DNA of 64,000 bases from Nyssa sinensis (Eukaryota > Streptophyta > Magnoliopsida > Cornales > Nyssaceae), in NCBI GenBank assembly GCA_008638375.1, contig CM018032.1:54163882-54227881 (forward strand). Reading direction: 5' to 3'. The position numbers and the translations under genes were made by a program. Below the pieces are notes generated by a model. That model was not told the DNA's origin, searched no databases, and was given only the letters and a program-made list of their open reading frames with translations. Shown here piece by piece: positions 22,943 through 35,364 of the stretch; position 1 is the first letter of the stretch, and the number at the start of each line of letters is the position of its first letter.

Positions 22943-24003
22943 GAGCAATTCTAAGAGGGAGTCCCATCCGGGATGCCAACTCCTTAAATGCCGAAATGGC
23001 ACCCCAAATTCAAAAATTTCAACTTCAATGGGAGTGACATCCAGGGTAGCAAAATGTTATACATGTTTTTGGGGTCACATTTTTACAAACTTTGGAGAGA
23101 GAAAATTGAGAGGTGTCATTGAGGCCATTTCCAATTCTACTGTTCCAACGGCTATATTTCAACAAAAAAATTCTATAAATACAGAAATTTTGTGAAGAGA
23201 AAATTTACCTAAAGCCCGAAAAATCATCTGAAAATCGCTTGCTGCCTCTGAAAATTACTGTAAGTATCCTACTCCTTACTCTTAATTTTTCTTGCAGGCC
23301 ATGAATGTTGGTGATGGCAGATCTGAAGGGGTATCGTGGCGCTGCCAGCAGTGGTGGAGAGAGCTTGCAGGGATGGTGGTGGAAGGGAAAGGAAGAGGAT
23401 CGGCGGAGGAAGGCTTGTGGCGGATGGAGGCACGGGTGCAAGACAGGGGAAGGGGAGGAAGGCACAGGGGGGAAGGGAAAGGGGAAGGAAATGAGGGAAA
23501 CCAGAAAATGTTTATATATATATATATAATTGATTTTAATTTAAAATAAATTTTTTTATTTTAGTTAATTGTTAGAATTGAAATTGATTTTTTAAATTAA
23601 ATTAATTTTGTAATTTAAATTGAATTTCTTAATTGAATTTTATTTATTTATTTATTATTTATTTGTTAATTTAGGGTGATTTTATTTATTTAGCTAATTT
23701 TTATAATTTAAGAATTTTTTTCTATTTTAGTTTATTGTTATTTAGAATTTCAATTAATTTTTGTAATTTAATTTGAATTTTCTAATTTGATTTAATTTTT
23801 AATTATTTTTTTAATTAAGGGTGATTAATTTTATTTATTTTTTAATTGATTATTTTATGCTCATTCTTTAAATTGATTATAATTTTTTTTTGTAGATAGA
23901 TTTACAATTTGACGGTTCTTTCACTGATTTGCTTATTAACACGCCGATTTATATGATGATGCTATATAATCCAATCTTACAGTATTGGCGCCAGTACTAA
24001 AAT

Positions 24004-24955
24004 GAAGCCGCTCCAAGAGTGAAAAAATCGGAAAGGACAAAGAACTTCTCTCAAGAAGAAGATAAATTAATTATGTCTGTGTGGCTTAACACAAGCAAAT
24101 ATACAATTACTGAGAATGAACAACAAGGTGGTGCTTTCTGGCATAGAATATTGAAATATTTAGAACTTCATGGAGGCAATCAAGAAAAGCTTTCACAAGC
24201 TTCTATTAAAAGCCGTTGGACTGATATAAATGCAAAATATGGCAAATTTGTCAGTTTTTATAGTCAAATTAAAATACTGCGACAAAGTGAACACACTGAG
24301 CAAAATAATGTAATGATTGAGTTTTTTTAGATAGACACTACTATGATTTGATATTTTAACTATTGATTGAACGATTTTATATGTTTTTCAAGTTAATACA
24401 GCAAAAGAAATGTTTGCTAAGATCATTGGAAGACCATTTCAATACGAGCATTGTTGGAATATATTGAAAATTGAGAAGAAATGGACGGATAATCTCACCA
24501 GCAATAAGAGAGCAAAAACTCATTCAACTGGCAGTCCTGCTGAATCAAATCATATTCAATCTTGCTATTCAACTCCATATTTAGGGGATGACACTCAACC
24601 CTCGTCCACTCCCAACCTCGATAGACCATTAGGCAGAAAGGCTTCAAAGAAACAACTTAAAAACAACTAGAAGCAAACCAGGTGCTGAAGCATTACTAGA
24701 TCATCACCACTGGAATCAAAGAATGGAAGTAGGAACGACAAAAAGTTGAGCGGCTACGAGAAAATTTTTGCTCAACAGGAGATAGCATTGGAGCAACATC
24801 GTAGACAATTAGAAATTAAAGAAAGGCAATTACAAGTTGAAGAAAGGCAGAATGAAATAAAAATTATGGAAACTGACGCTACTGGCATAGACCCAATTTC
24901 TGCAACATATTGGAATAACCTGAAGATAGGAGATTATGAAAAAACGGGGTTCTAA
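24004..24955 (+). pseudogene. Harbinger ORF1 (Myb/SANT-like accessory protein) remnant
   Basis: The frame reads KNFSQEEDKLIMSVWLNTSK, then FWHRI, then SIKSRWTDINAKYGKFV, and later RPFQYEHCWNIL, RPLGRKASKKQLK and a Gln/Glu-rich helix (EIALEQHRRQLEIKERQLQ). This is the plant family often annotated as 'glutathione S-transferase T3-like' or NAM-associated, which is ORF1 of PIF/Harbinger. ORF1 proteins bind DNA and help the transposase. The open part starts at a GTG after a TAA (23998-24000), and a stop at 24668-24670 plus a frame change before 24746 break it. A short intron between about 24320 and 24400 is possible. Confidence 0.75.
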
Positions 24956-25052
24956 TTTTTAGTCATTATTTATTATGTTGCTATTATTTATAGAAAAAAC
25001 TATATATTAAGTTTGATTGCTATGAAAGTACTTGTGAAATTGAAAATACAAC

Positions 25053-26387
25053 TTAAAATCGAAATTGAAATTGAAAATACAACTTGAAATTGAAATTGAA
25101 ATTAAAAATACAACTTGAAATTGAAATTGAGAAAATTATTCTTTGCCATGTCATTCCCACAAATGCTCGATAAGATCTGACTGCAGTTGAGAATGAGTTG
25201 CATTGTCCCTGATCTAACCATGGGTTTGCATAAAGTCTTCCAATTCTGATGTATACGCATGCGACTACTTCTACAAGTAGATTTGCATCACGTTTATCAA
25301 AGTCATTGTTACCAATATATTTTTCATCCTCGATGACCATGTTATGCATTATTATACACACTTTCATAATATTTGCAAGTATTTCTTCATCCTAAAAGCG
25401 TGTTGGTCCACGCACGATTGCAAAACGGGCTTGAAGTACCCCTAAATGCCCACTCTACATTTTTTCTTGTCGACTCTTATGCTTTAGTAAAATGTTTTTT
25501 CTTCAAACCTTGTGGACAGGGAATTATTTTTACAAATATCGACCAGTTTGGATAAAGACCAGTTTAGATAATATCTCATTGTATATTCATGGCCTATTAA
25601 TTGTATAGTTTACTGAAAGGAGCATGACCATTTGCTAATAATGCAAAAATACGGGGATCTATCTAGAACATTTATGTCATTCAGCGAACCTAGGAAGCCC
25701 TAAAGAATGCATGCCATATCCAAAGATCTTGAGAAGCCACAGCTTCCAAAATGATTGTTGGTTCATGACAATGACTAGTATACATACCTTGCCATGCGGT
25801 CGAACAATTTTTTCACTTCCTAATGCATGTAATCAATACTCCCTAACATGTCGAAAAAGCCACGTTGTTCCCCTGGTCTATAGCAATCGAGCAATATCGC
25901 TATTGTTTGGTGGCCTCAAGTAATGGTCGTCAAACACTGCAACAACAGCTTTTCACAAACCTTCTCAGATGTTGTATGGCAGTGCTTTCTCCAGGTCTGA
26001 TGTATCCATCCGCAGAATTTGCTGGTGTTCCGTAAGCAAGAATTCTATAAGCAGCTATTATCTTCTGAATGGATGACAAACCGAGAACTCCTAACGGCAT
26101 CTGTTGTTTGGATGAAGTATAGGATCATGTTGTTCAACCTCATTTACAATTCGAAGAAAAAAAGGACGACTCATTCGAAACCTCTTTCAAAAAAAACCTT
26201 CATATACACAAGGGGTAACAAAATATTCGCGGTAGAGTCTTTCGTGGCCTTCAACTCTACCACAATTAACTGTTATGTGGCTTGGAACGGAACCACGATG
26301 CCTTCTTATCCGTCCTTGACTAGACTCTTTTGACCTTTTGGTTACAAGCATACAACATATCCAATTCATCATCATCTTCTTCCTCAA
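25053..26387 (-). pseudogene. Harbinger DDE transposase remnant
   Basis: Read on the minus strand across shifting frames, the order fits a Harbinger nuclease (DDE_Tnp_4): an N-terminal part with HERLYREYF near 26230, then VFDDHYLRPPNNSDIARLL near 25930, HALGSEKIVRPHGKV, NYTIN near 25620, ARFAIVRGPTRF near 25420 and KVCIIMHNMVIEDE near 25340. Stops and frameshifts are frequent and at least one catalytic Asp region is altered, so it cannot be active. It converges with ORF1. The stretch after 25130 is a short degenerate repeat of AAATTGAAATTG units. Confidence 0.75.
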
Positions 26388-26887
26388 TATTGAGGATCCC
26401 TCCTAAAATATTCGGATAACGACTCATATAGATGGATGAATGAAAATGTATGAGAATAAATAGTCAAAAAAAAAAAATGGGATATTGAATTTATAGAGAG
26501 AATGTAATATAGATGGATGAAAACATGAGAAAAATGATCATATTTATAGTACGAATTTTACTTTTTTGAATTTTTATTTTGACGGTTAAATTTTGATGGT
26601 TGAATTTTGAAATTTGAATTTCTGTGGACAAAATTTGAAATTAATTTGAAATTTTAACTATAAAAATATATCTGTTAAATTATGACTGTTATGAAAATTA
26701 TATCCGTTAAAATATAATCGTTGAAGTTTAATTACATTTTTAATAAAAAAATATAAAAATATTAAAATAGCACCCCTATTTTAGCACCTGCCATTAGGAG
26801 CAAATTTATAGTTCAGAGATATTGTTCAGAATTACAAATGTGTGATTTAGCACCCCAAAATGACTACTCCCTTTGGAGTTGCTCTTA

Positions 26888-27751
26888 GGTCATTTATCAT
26901 GAATTTAAAAAAAAAAAGTTCCAAGGTGCCTCTAAACACCATCCTCAAAAGCAAGGTTCTTCAAATACCGTTGTAAAGTCGTTCTGTCAATCCATCAACA
27001 ACATTGCAAATCTAAAGCTTGAACGTCACCAATGTTCACTGAGCATTACGTTCACTACCGTCGTTTTCACCGAAATCTCGATCAGAAATCACCATCGCTG
27101 CTTGAAGATCTCCGATTGAGACAAATGAAATAGATCTCAAAGACTTGGGCTTTAAACAAACAAAGTAAAGAGATCTGACCCCAAAAGTATGAGAGAAAAA
27201 CTCAAAGAAGAAAACATGATGGGCTCCAACGAAGCTCTTGCTACGCTCCATGGAAAGGTTTCTATCAGAGAGGTAGTGGGGAGTAAACTAGAAAGTTTCT
27301 GCCAAAGAGATACTGAGTAATAAACTAGAAAGTTTCTCTCTTTCATATTTTTTATCACGTTCCCCGAGGCAAGCATAAAGCTTGTTTACTGTTGTAATTG
27401 TAATGGTGCAACGCTGTATAGTTTGCGATGAGTTGCTTGTATCTAAAATTTGCATTGGAAGCTCAAGGCTATGGAGAGATTCGGCTTCCGGCTCCGAGGA
27501 TGTATAATGGAGTTGTGGCCGGAATAATGTATCATGTTAGGACCATAGGAGAACAACCCTTGACATTCAATTCTTTTTTAATGCATGAATTACTTTCAAG
27601 GGTCAAAAAGTAAATGATGCATAGAAACAATAAGACTCCTTTGCATAAGAAATTGAAGTCTCTGATGGTGGCCATAACACAGAGAGAACCAAAATAAGGG
27701 AGAACATAAGTTGTGACAAAAAATACAAAAATAGTGAGATAGTAAAATTTT
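26888..27751. other. Intergenic stretch, nothing recognised
   Basis: Contains overlapping chance frames (minus 27036-27251, plus 27428-27613) that match no family I know. A short near-duplicate, AGTAAACTAGAAAGTTTCT and AATAAACTAGAAAGTTTCT, occurs at about 27283 and 27321. Confidence 0.35.
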
Positions 27752-28928
27752 AGGCTGCATTTGGATAGTGATTCAGATATAATTTTCTGAAAAATATTTC
27801 TGAAATGTGTTTTCAGAATTTTGTAATTGATTTTTTGAAAACTGCGAAAATGCGTTTGGTTATGCTAATCAGAATTCAGATTATGAGTTAAAAACTGTGA
27901 AAATACGTTTGGATATAAAAATTTTTGAAAAAATATTTATATACACCGAATTGAGTAGTATTATTTACCTCTGTCTAATTTCTAACTTATAATTTATTAT
28001 TTACTCTCTCTCTCTCCCCCTCTTTCCTGCACATACATAGAATGGGTGTCCCCTCTTTATTCATTTTTTCTTTCTTCTCTCTCTTCTCCCCCTCTCTAGT
28101 GGAAAAGGATCCTCTCCAGTGATCTGGATCCCTCTCTAAGTCCTCTCTGAAAGACCCCCTTTATTTTGTTACTTTCTTTATTTTCTCTCTCTTTTCCCAA
28201 TCTCCCTTCATCTGGCAGAGGGGTCACATTGATTTTTTTCTCTCTCCCTCTCTCTTCCTTCCCGCTCTCCCCTGCACACGAAAATTTTTCAGGAAGCAAA
28301 AACCACCTCCGTCAATGGAGGGTTAATTTCATTCAACTACTGCATAGATAAAAAAACAGAAAAAGATGGAGGTTTTGCCAGAGATTTGCTAGTTGATTTT
28401 GGTGTCGATAGTGGTTATTGACATCACTGATATTAGTGGAACGAGATCTTCAAATATATACACCGAAACTGAGAGAGAAAATGCGTAAGGGCTTCGTCGG
28501 TGGGTGAGATCGTTCAAGGTGGAACGAAATCTTCAAATCGGTGGGTTTACCATTGCGCAAGACCACTTGAGATCTTGGAACGAGATCTTCAAATCGGTAA
28601 AAGAAATCGATGAAAAACGTAAACAAGGGGTTTTGAAACGAGTCGATGGGTGATAGAGAGAGCGCGATGTAAGGGCTTGATGGCAAAAGTGTCGCTGGGT
28701 GAGAGAGACAAATCAAGAATGGCCTCTACGTTTGAAGTTGGAAGAGAAAGTGTCGGTGGGTGAGAGAGAGATCAGAATGAAAGGATGGTTTTTAATTTTT
28801 TTAGAGATACATTTCAAAATTTTGGAAAAGTGAGATGCAGTTTTAACTCAAAAACTGCATGTATCCAAACAAGTTTTTGAAAAACTTGAATTTTGAAGTT
28901 GGTTTCAAGTTCGTAACCAAACAGAACC
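27752..28928. mobile_element. hAT-like non-autonomous element
   Basis: The left end AGGCTGCATTTGGATA and the reverse complement of the right end AGGTTCTGTTTGGTTA match at 11 of 16 positions. The subterminal regions carry several copies of GCGTTTGG, ACGTTTGG and TTTGGATA motifs (27850, 27905 and reverse copies near 28860), as in plant hAT-derived elements. The core (27985-28770) is CT/GA-rich with no transposase motif and contains ATCTTCAAATCGGT twice (28530, 28585). I found no clear 8-bp target duplication, so the exact borders are uncertain. Confidence 0.5.
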
Positions 28929-28974
28929 TTTATTGTTTTCAATTACTGATTTTTATCTCTCTTTTTTGCAAATT

Positions 28975-29115
28975 TCTCTAACTTGAAAGACTCTTTGACA
29001 TTCAAAATGCAACTCAAAAAACTAAATAAAACTACTAACAACCAAGAAATTCATAGTAAAATTGAAATTTCACTATTTTTTTCTTTCAGGGAGTAAAATT
29101 TTACTATTTTAGAAG
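28975..29115. repeat. Dispersed repeat, inverted copy of a block at 53575-53690
   Basis: The segment with GACTCTTTGACATTCAAAAT, CAACTCAAAAAA, AAGAAATTCATAG and AAAATTGAAATTTCACTAT is the reverse complement of 53575-53690 with scattered differences. It is followed by AGTAAAATTTTACTATTTT, and the palindromic core GTAAAATTTTAC also recurs in the 53.7-54.7 kb array. The hAT-like element 27752-28928 appears to sit inside or next to this older repeat. Confidence 0.7.
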
Positions 29116-32100
29116 TAATTTTTTTCTTCAAAAGTACATATACAATATGTATCTTGTTTAATAAAATTCTATTTTTTTAGTCTAAATATATAAATTTTAC
29201 TTACAATAGATCTATGATTTACAAGTTATTAAATTTTAAAATTTCCAAAACTTTCTTAGAAGAGTTCCCAGTGGGTACGATAATTTAGTTAAAGGATAGG
29301 TATTTTAGTCATAAAATACTTGAAGTACTTGTAGAATTAAGATGTTTGAGAATGTTCCTGGTAATAATTTTCATCTTTTTAAAATTTTTGTGACCTTATT
29401 TAATTATCACTGCCCGCTAGATTTGGATGAATCCATCATCATGCCAAATCCTAATGTGAATTAATTGAGCAAAGCAGTATTGTAAAGTCTTACATTGGGA
29501 TAGAAAAATAGTTTAGTGAGACGATAGCATAATACTAGTCATATTGTAATTTATTATTTTTGTGGAACTCATATAGAGCCTACAGTAATATTCAAATAAC
29601 AATAGAGATAGCACCATATTACCGTGACCGTAAACATTTTTCCATTGTGATGAGCTAAGTACAGGTGCTTCCATATGCTTAATAGAAGGGTTAATTCCCT
29701 ACCATCCAAGATAAACCCAAACCCAAAAGGGATGTGATGATTTTGAGATATTATTGTGAAAATTAATATCTTAGTGATGTTAAAAGTTAAATTTATTTGT
29801 AATTTATTCTTTTTACAACCTAGCAATTAATATTAGAGCTAGTGGGAGAGAAAGTATAATTAAGTAGTAAAATTTATGACAAACTTTTATGAATATAAAA
29901 AAGAATTTGGGGAGCCAATTCCTCGTTTTTTTAAAAATTCTAATAATGTATATATAATAAATTTTTTGAAATTTCGGACGCAGCCTCTTTGCTCCACCAT
30001 AGTTAATAAATGCAATCAGGAGTAATTTTTAGATAGATCGTATCCATAAATTGAGTTTATGAATCAAACCAATCACATCCTGCTAATTAAATTGAAAAAA
30101 GTTTTAGTCCCTTTTAAATCAAACAACTCATTCACATGATAAATAGTGATTCATGAGCATAGTTCATACAAAAATTTATCTACAATTAGAAGCAATGACA
30201 CCCAAGAATTTTAAAACTCCCTACCTTTTATATAAATTATGCAAAAATCATACAAAAAATATCCACTTTTACCCCAAATTTTTTTTTTTGCGTAATTCAC
30301 TAGAATTCAACCCAAATATAAATGTTTTTAAACCTAAATATACACTAAATAATAGACATTTTTTTAGTGGAAAGTGAGCTTAGCTTAACTTTGGTGTAGT
30401 TCATGTATAACAAATTGTTGGGATAATATGAATAAATCTGTAGGCTTTGAAGCATATCTAAAGATACTTTTTTTATAACAGTAATTTGTCCCCACTTGAT
30501 AGAGTCTGTTGATGGGTTACTGGCAAAGTCGTTGTCAGGATACAACAAAGCCTTCGGTTTGAAGAACTGCAACCTAGCAAAGTTGAAGGATTTCCTATGA
30601 AATCCTTTGATTATAATTTCTATTCTGAGAGAGAGAGAGAGAGTTTTATTATTTTTTCTAATTCGTACTGCTGTATTTATAGATACAAGTGTGTCTTTTC
30701 ATAAAAAAAACACAACCTATTCATGAAAAGATATAATCTTTCCAAATGACATGTATTTAAAAAACGAGTCACAACTATTCATTTAATATGTCTTTTGAAA
30801 AAAACACAACTTTTCTGAAATACTCATTGGACACCTATTCATGAAACACTTATTCAATGTACCCATCCGATCATCTTTTAATATGCACTATTGATCAGGC
30901 GATCTAAAAATAAATCAATAAAAATTAATTTACCTTTGATGAATCTCCGTTACGTGCCTGAATTATTGCGTGTGATGCGCATTATGTTTCTATGAGTTAT
31001 AGCTCATTTGAAATTGATTCAACTCATGAGTCAATAAAAATCTTATAAAATCTAATTTAATATAAAAAAATAAAATTTACATATAAATATATAAAATAAA
31101 TAATACAAAAATTAATGTAAAACAAAGTTAAGAATTATTATACTATCAAACATAACAGCTCGGCTAGCACAAATGGCAGGTGCTGGTAGAGGAATAATTC
31201 ACAGGTGGTTAGATTTGGGACTGAAATTAATGGCAGTATCCGAAAACCAGTAAATAACATTAAATTTTCATCAGACGGTGTTGGTGTTAGTGTTGGTGGT
31301 GGTAGCGTTGCATGGGCGCTGCTGACGGATTCTTGTCCCCCATTCATATGTGACCTGATCTGCACCGTCAATTTCTATGTAATCTCTTCATTTTCTTTTT
31401 CTTTTATTTATTTATAGTACAATGTTTTTAACTTTTAGTCATATCAGTTGAATGTAACACGTATTGTCACGTGCAATTATATGATACCTTTCATTATCTC
31501 CTCAAAATATCATCTCATTATCAACCATATATACCATTTAAATTACAATAACATAATATATATATGTATCTATATATATATATATATATTTTCTCGAGAC
31601 TTTTCTTTTATTTAGTTTTTTATGGGTATATAAATTTCAATTATATGCTCAAGGAATTAACTTACAATAATGACATGCTTAAAAATTTTATTTAAAAATA
31701 TTTATTTTCATAAATTGTAGTATTATAATATTATTTATTAACTTATTATTATTTTGTAATCATAGTTTTAAATTTAAATCAATATTTGGGATCGAATAGG
31801 TTAAAAAAAAGTTTGTATGATATTTTCAAAATTTCAAATTCAACTCTCACATGACGAATCATTCATGTTAGAACATAAGTCTAGCATTTTATTGTTTTGT
31901 GTATTTTTTAAATATAAACAAAAAAAAATCATTTTCTCTGATAACATTTTTATTAATTTAAGTCTTTAAGAGCTCGGATTTAATTCAATTTGCCCCATCA
32001 AAAAAGAATAGCAACCATTTGAATGGTAATTCTAATACTTTTAAGATTAAAAACCAAAAAAGGTAATTTTTCAAGCGTAAAAAACAATTTTTTGCAATGG

Positions 32101-32845
32101 CTATTTAAATGGTGTCTTAAATTTTTTCTTTTCTCTTTTTTTTTTCACCTTTTTTGGGGTTCAGATTTATATTCTTTTCAATGTTAAATTTTCATAATTA
32201 TTTTAATACATATACAATTGACCATCTTGTAATTAATATTCAATAATTTTTAACAATTAATAGATTTTTAAGAAACCAACTTAGTTCTCCTGATGGATAA
32301 TTAATAATTTTATTACTTAATAATTATATTTTTTTCAAAAAAAAACTTTTATAATATTAATTATAAGAGTGATAAAAGCTCGGTAATCATTTCTATTAAT
32401 TATATATAATTGGAGCTAGCAAAAGCATAATAAGTAGAAAAAAATTATGATATAACAAGTGCAGAAAGTATAACTTATTTAGTTTAAAATGATATTATGA
32501 GTTTTTTTATAACTTAAGTTAAATATTATGTGTATTTTTTATGAAAGACTGAATGAAGAATTTTGTACAATATATATTTTTTTGCACCGAAAGTCATAAG
32601 GAATATTTTTTGATTAATGAATGTACAAAAAAATTTAATAATTAATAAAAAAATTCATAATTATTAATTATAAAAAGGTCAACCGTACAATAGTATACAC
32701 AACAAAGTATTATATAACACTCATTCAATGATGCATTAAATTAATCGAGAGAATTAAGTATTGGTAAAGACTCAAATCCCTTATATGCTACATCTTCATA
32801 AATCTTACAGTCTTGATGTTTGGTAGAAATCTTTTTGTGTTACAT
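29116..32845. other. AT-rich intergenic region upstream of MYB gene 2
   Basis: No gene that I can support. Frames at minus 30345-30572, minus 31138-31371 and plus 31205-31417 lack family motifs. It contains short (GA)n (30630), (TA)n (31555-31590) and many poly-A/T runs. Confidence 0.4.
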
Positions 32846-32867
32846 ATCTCGCAGGATCCTGCGAGAT
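32846..32867. promoter_or_regulatory. Perfect 22-bp palindrome upstream of MYB gene 2
   Basis: The half-site ATCTCGCAGGA is followed immediately by its exact reverse complement, with no spacer. It is 265 bp upstream of the MYB ATG at 33133, in otherwise AT-rich DNA, and is the only GC-rich symmetric motif nearby. It could bind a dimeric protein or form a cruciform, or it may be a footprint of an excised or inserted repeat. Function is inference only. Confidence 0.4.
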
Positions 32868-32939
32868 TTATGACCTTGGATGCAATAACTCTATTCATGG
32901 CCATTTTGGTAAACTCAAATCAGTTTTTTTTTTCCATTT

Positions 32940-32940
<1 letters not shown>

Positions 32941-32987
<47 letters not shown>

Positions 32988-33009
32988 TATATGTATGTGT
33001 GTATGTATA
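32941..33009. repeat. (TA)n-(TG)n compound microsatellite
   Basis: TA units (32941-32954) run into about 12 TG units and then ATGTGTGTATATG variants. It lies in the presumed promoter of the second MYB gene. Confidence 0.9.
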
Positions 33010-33132
33010 ATAACCAATGACGCATGACAATGACTAAGGCACTTGAGCCAAAATTGAAAGAAATGCTTCACAAAGACAGCTCCCCCTTTTTCCTTCTCAC
33101 TGAGTGACAAGCTTTTCCAAGGTATATAAGCA

Positions 33133-35364
33133 ATGGATCAATGGCCAGAATTTCAAGAATCACTTTCAGACCATTCTTTGTTTAGCTTTTCAACACCCCA
33201 ATTGGAAGTTGAGCACACAGAATGGACTTTCGAAGAGAACAAGTTGTTTGAGAATGCTTTGGCTGAATTTGATCATAGCTCTCCAGCCTTCTTCCAAAAT
33301 GTTGCTTCCAGGGTTCCCTGGAAATCCATTGATCAGATCAAAAACCATTATGAGGCACTGGTTGAAGATATAGAGATGATAGAGTCCGGTCATGTCCCCA
33401 TACCCAAATATAACGAGACTATCGAGGGGCCTGAAGGTGAGTTTGATCAAATTACCAATGAGAAAGGATCTTCCTCGCGCGTGGAAAAGACAGATAGCAA
33501 TCAGCAAAGGCGAAAGGGGGTTCCATGGACTGAAGAAGAACACAAGTATTGTTCCTAAGCGCTCTTACTTCCATTTGATCTTTTTTCCTTTTGATGGTTT
33601 AAACTTTTCTTGCTTTGTTTAACGGGGCTTGGAATTTGTATCCTCCATTAATGGTTTAGAGGTATCACAGACCTTGATGGATTTTCATTCCTCTTGAGTT
33701 TGTGAACTTCATGCTAAGTTTTCTAGGTTTGATGGAATCTTGGTTCTTTATGATCATTTTCTGGTTTTCTAGGTTTTGTCATAACAGTTTTAGAGTCCAT
33801 TTGTGAGAGTGGGTAGGCTAATATAAAACCGTGTCACTATCCAAACATGCACTTATTTATCCCTCAGAAGATTCCCAGCATGGAATTCAATGAATTTACA
33901 ATCCTCCTCTTGAAATTCAAATTCTCAAGTGATCAAACCATCTGTCTTCATGACTTTTATCTTCTTCTTCTTCTTCTTCTTCTTCTTTTTTCTCTCGTGT
34001 AGAATTTATGATGAATTACCTCATTAGTTCATTGGTTTTCTCTTCTCCATTTTCAGTCTTGTGGATCCATTTTCTAGTGAAATCAAACTTGAAGATCAAC
34101 ATGGACTGGCTTCAAATGTCGCATATATCGATACAACTTGGATTTATTTGTTTGCAAGTCTGCATGTCATTGGCATTACATGGCTTTACTTTCTTCATTT
34201 TCCCATTTTTAGCTACTATTCCTGTTTTATAGTTAGCAATATTAATGGCAATCGGGTGGAGTGTTTCTTTTCTCACTCTGTATATTTTCTATCCGCCTAA
34301 TCCTACTTTGTCCTGACTAGAAATTTATTCTGAACTTGATTATGTTTTTAAAATAAAATAAAATTTTTTTTATAAGTAAATTAAAATTTTATGATCAAAA
34401 CAACTATTACTAGAAAAAAATAATATGAAGTAATTTTATATGGTATAATTTATTAGTAAATATAGTATTCATAGAGATTAAAAAAAATTTATATATAAAT
34501 AAGACGATATGACCTCCTTCTGATCCCGGCTCAAACCCAACCGAGTTTTAAAAGTCCCTCTCTAACCGTACTTATAAACACTTAATACCCGTTTTATTAG
34601 GAACATAACGAAATAACTTGTCATCCATATTTAGCAAGTATGCAGTGTTTTTTGAAAAAGAGTTTTTCAGCAAGACAACAAAGAAAATATATATATATAT
34701 ATATAATTATTTAAGTAATGTTTGGTTCTAACATTTTTATTCTTTATTTTTGTTTGATACGATTATGAATGTTTATTTATGAAATAGATGTTTCATTAAA
34801 AATCATTTCAAATATTCTTTTAATCTAGATGACTAATTCTCATTTCATTCTATTTTTTATTTTATATTATGAAATAATTTCTATATACCAAACATGGGTT
34901 TATATTTTCTTTTGGATGATACATGCAGGTTGTTCCTGATGGGACTAAACAAGTATGGAAAAGGAGATTGGAGGAGCATATCAAGGTACTATGTTGTGAC
35001 CAAGTCCCCAACCCAGGTTGCCAGCCATGCTCAGAAGTTTTTCAGGCGTAAAAACAGTTCCACTCCGGCAGATAGGCGCAGACCCAGCATCCATGACATT
35101 CAAACTGTTAATTCCACCTCTGCTACAATGCCTCAAAGGCACAGGAACCCTCCAAACACTGAAGACCCAGTTCCAATTTCCAATCCTTATGGCCTGCCTT
35201 CTCTGTACAACAACATCTACAATGGTGAACTCATGACTAACTTTGGTCAAGAACTGGGAGCCTCCACATTCCCAGTTGCCAACTCCATGATTAACCAACC
35301 CTCCGGTGCATACCAGCTGCCATTTTTCCTGCCCCCTTTTCTGGCCAGGAAGCGGTGGGGTTAA
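33133..35364 (+). CDS. DIVARICATA-like two-repeat MYB transcription factor
   Basis: Exons 33133-33545 and 34929-35364 (phase 2 junction, split Lys138) encode 282 aa. The first MYB repeat starts at [14 protein letters not shown] (Trp31) and runs through [10 protein letters not shown]. The second, R2-like repeat is [18 protein letters not shown], then [11 protein letters not shown] and SHAQKFF at residues 170-176, the DIVARICATA-type signature (usual form SHAQKYF). The C-terminus is Pro/Ser/Asn-rich without other domains. Homologues control flower asymmetry, sugar or stress responses by binding I-box/TATCCA-like sites in the nucleus. The exact role here cannot be told. A TATATAAG at 33122-33129 lies only about 4 bp before the ATG, too close to act as TATA box for this start. 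The gene shares intron position with the paralogue at 17753-19877 but keeps a more canonical sequence. Confidence 0.9.
33961..33986. repeat. (CTT)n microsatellite in the intron of MYB gene 2
   Basis: About eight or nine CTT units in the 1383-bp intron 33546-34928. The rest of that intron is AT-rich, with a (TA)n run at 34690-34706. No other feature is seen in it. Confidence 0.85.

Larger units (their letters stand above)
22943..26884. mobile_element. PIF/Harbinger DNA transposon, decayed
   Basis: A 3942-bp element with 3-bp target duplication TTA on both sides (22940-22942 and 26885-26887), the usual PIF/Harbinger target. The left end is GAGCAATTCTAAGAGGGAG and the reverse complement of the right end is GAGCAACTCCAAAGGGAG, so the terminal inverted repeats align with three mismatches and one indel. 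It carries both expected genes in convergent orientation: a Myb/SANT-like ORF1 (plus, 24004-24955) and a DDE transposase (minus, 25053-26387). Both are broken, so the copy is non-autonomous. A GC-rich, purine-rich segment at 23280-23500 between the left end and ORF1 is unexplained. Confidence 0.88.

Noticed and set aside
27036..27613. Short frames after the Harbinger element, possible gene fragment
   Set aside because: No recognisable domain and no consistent exon structure.
30345..30572. Minus frame with WGQITVIKKVSLDMLQSL, possibly a glycosyltransferase exon
   Set aside because: Only a weak similarity remembered, no neighbouring exons, and the rest of the frame is unlike the family.
31138..31417. 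Overlapping frames on both strands around 31.2-31.4 kb
   Set aside because: No motif, no splice partners, and overlapping frames on both strands are expected by chance.
33122..33129. TATATAAG as TATA box of the second MYB gene
   Set aside because: Only about 4 bp from the ATG, so transcription would start inside the coding region.
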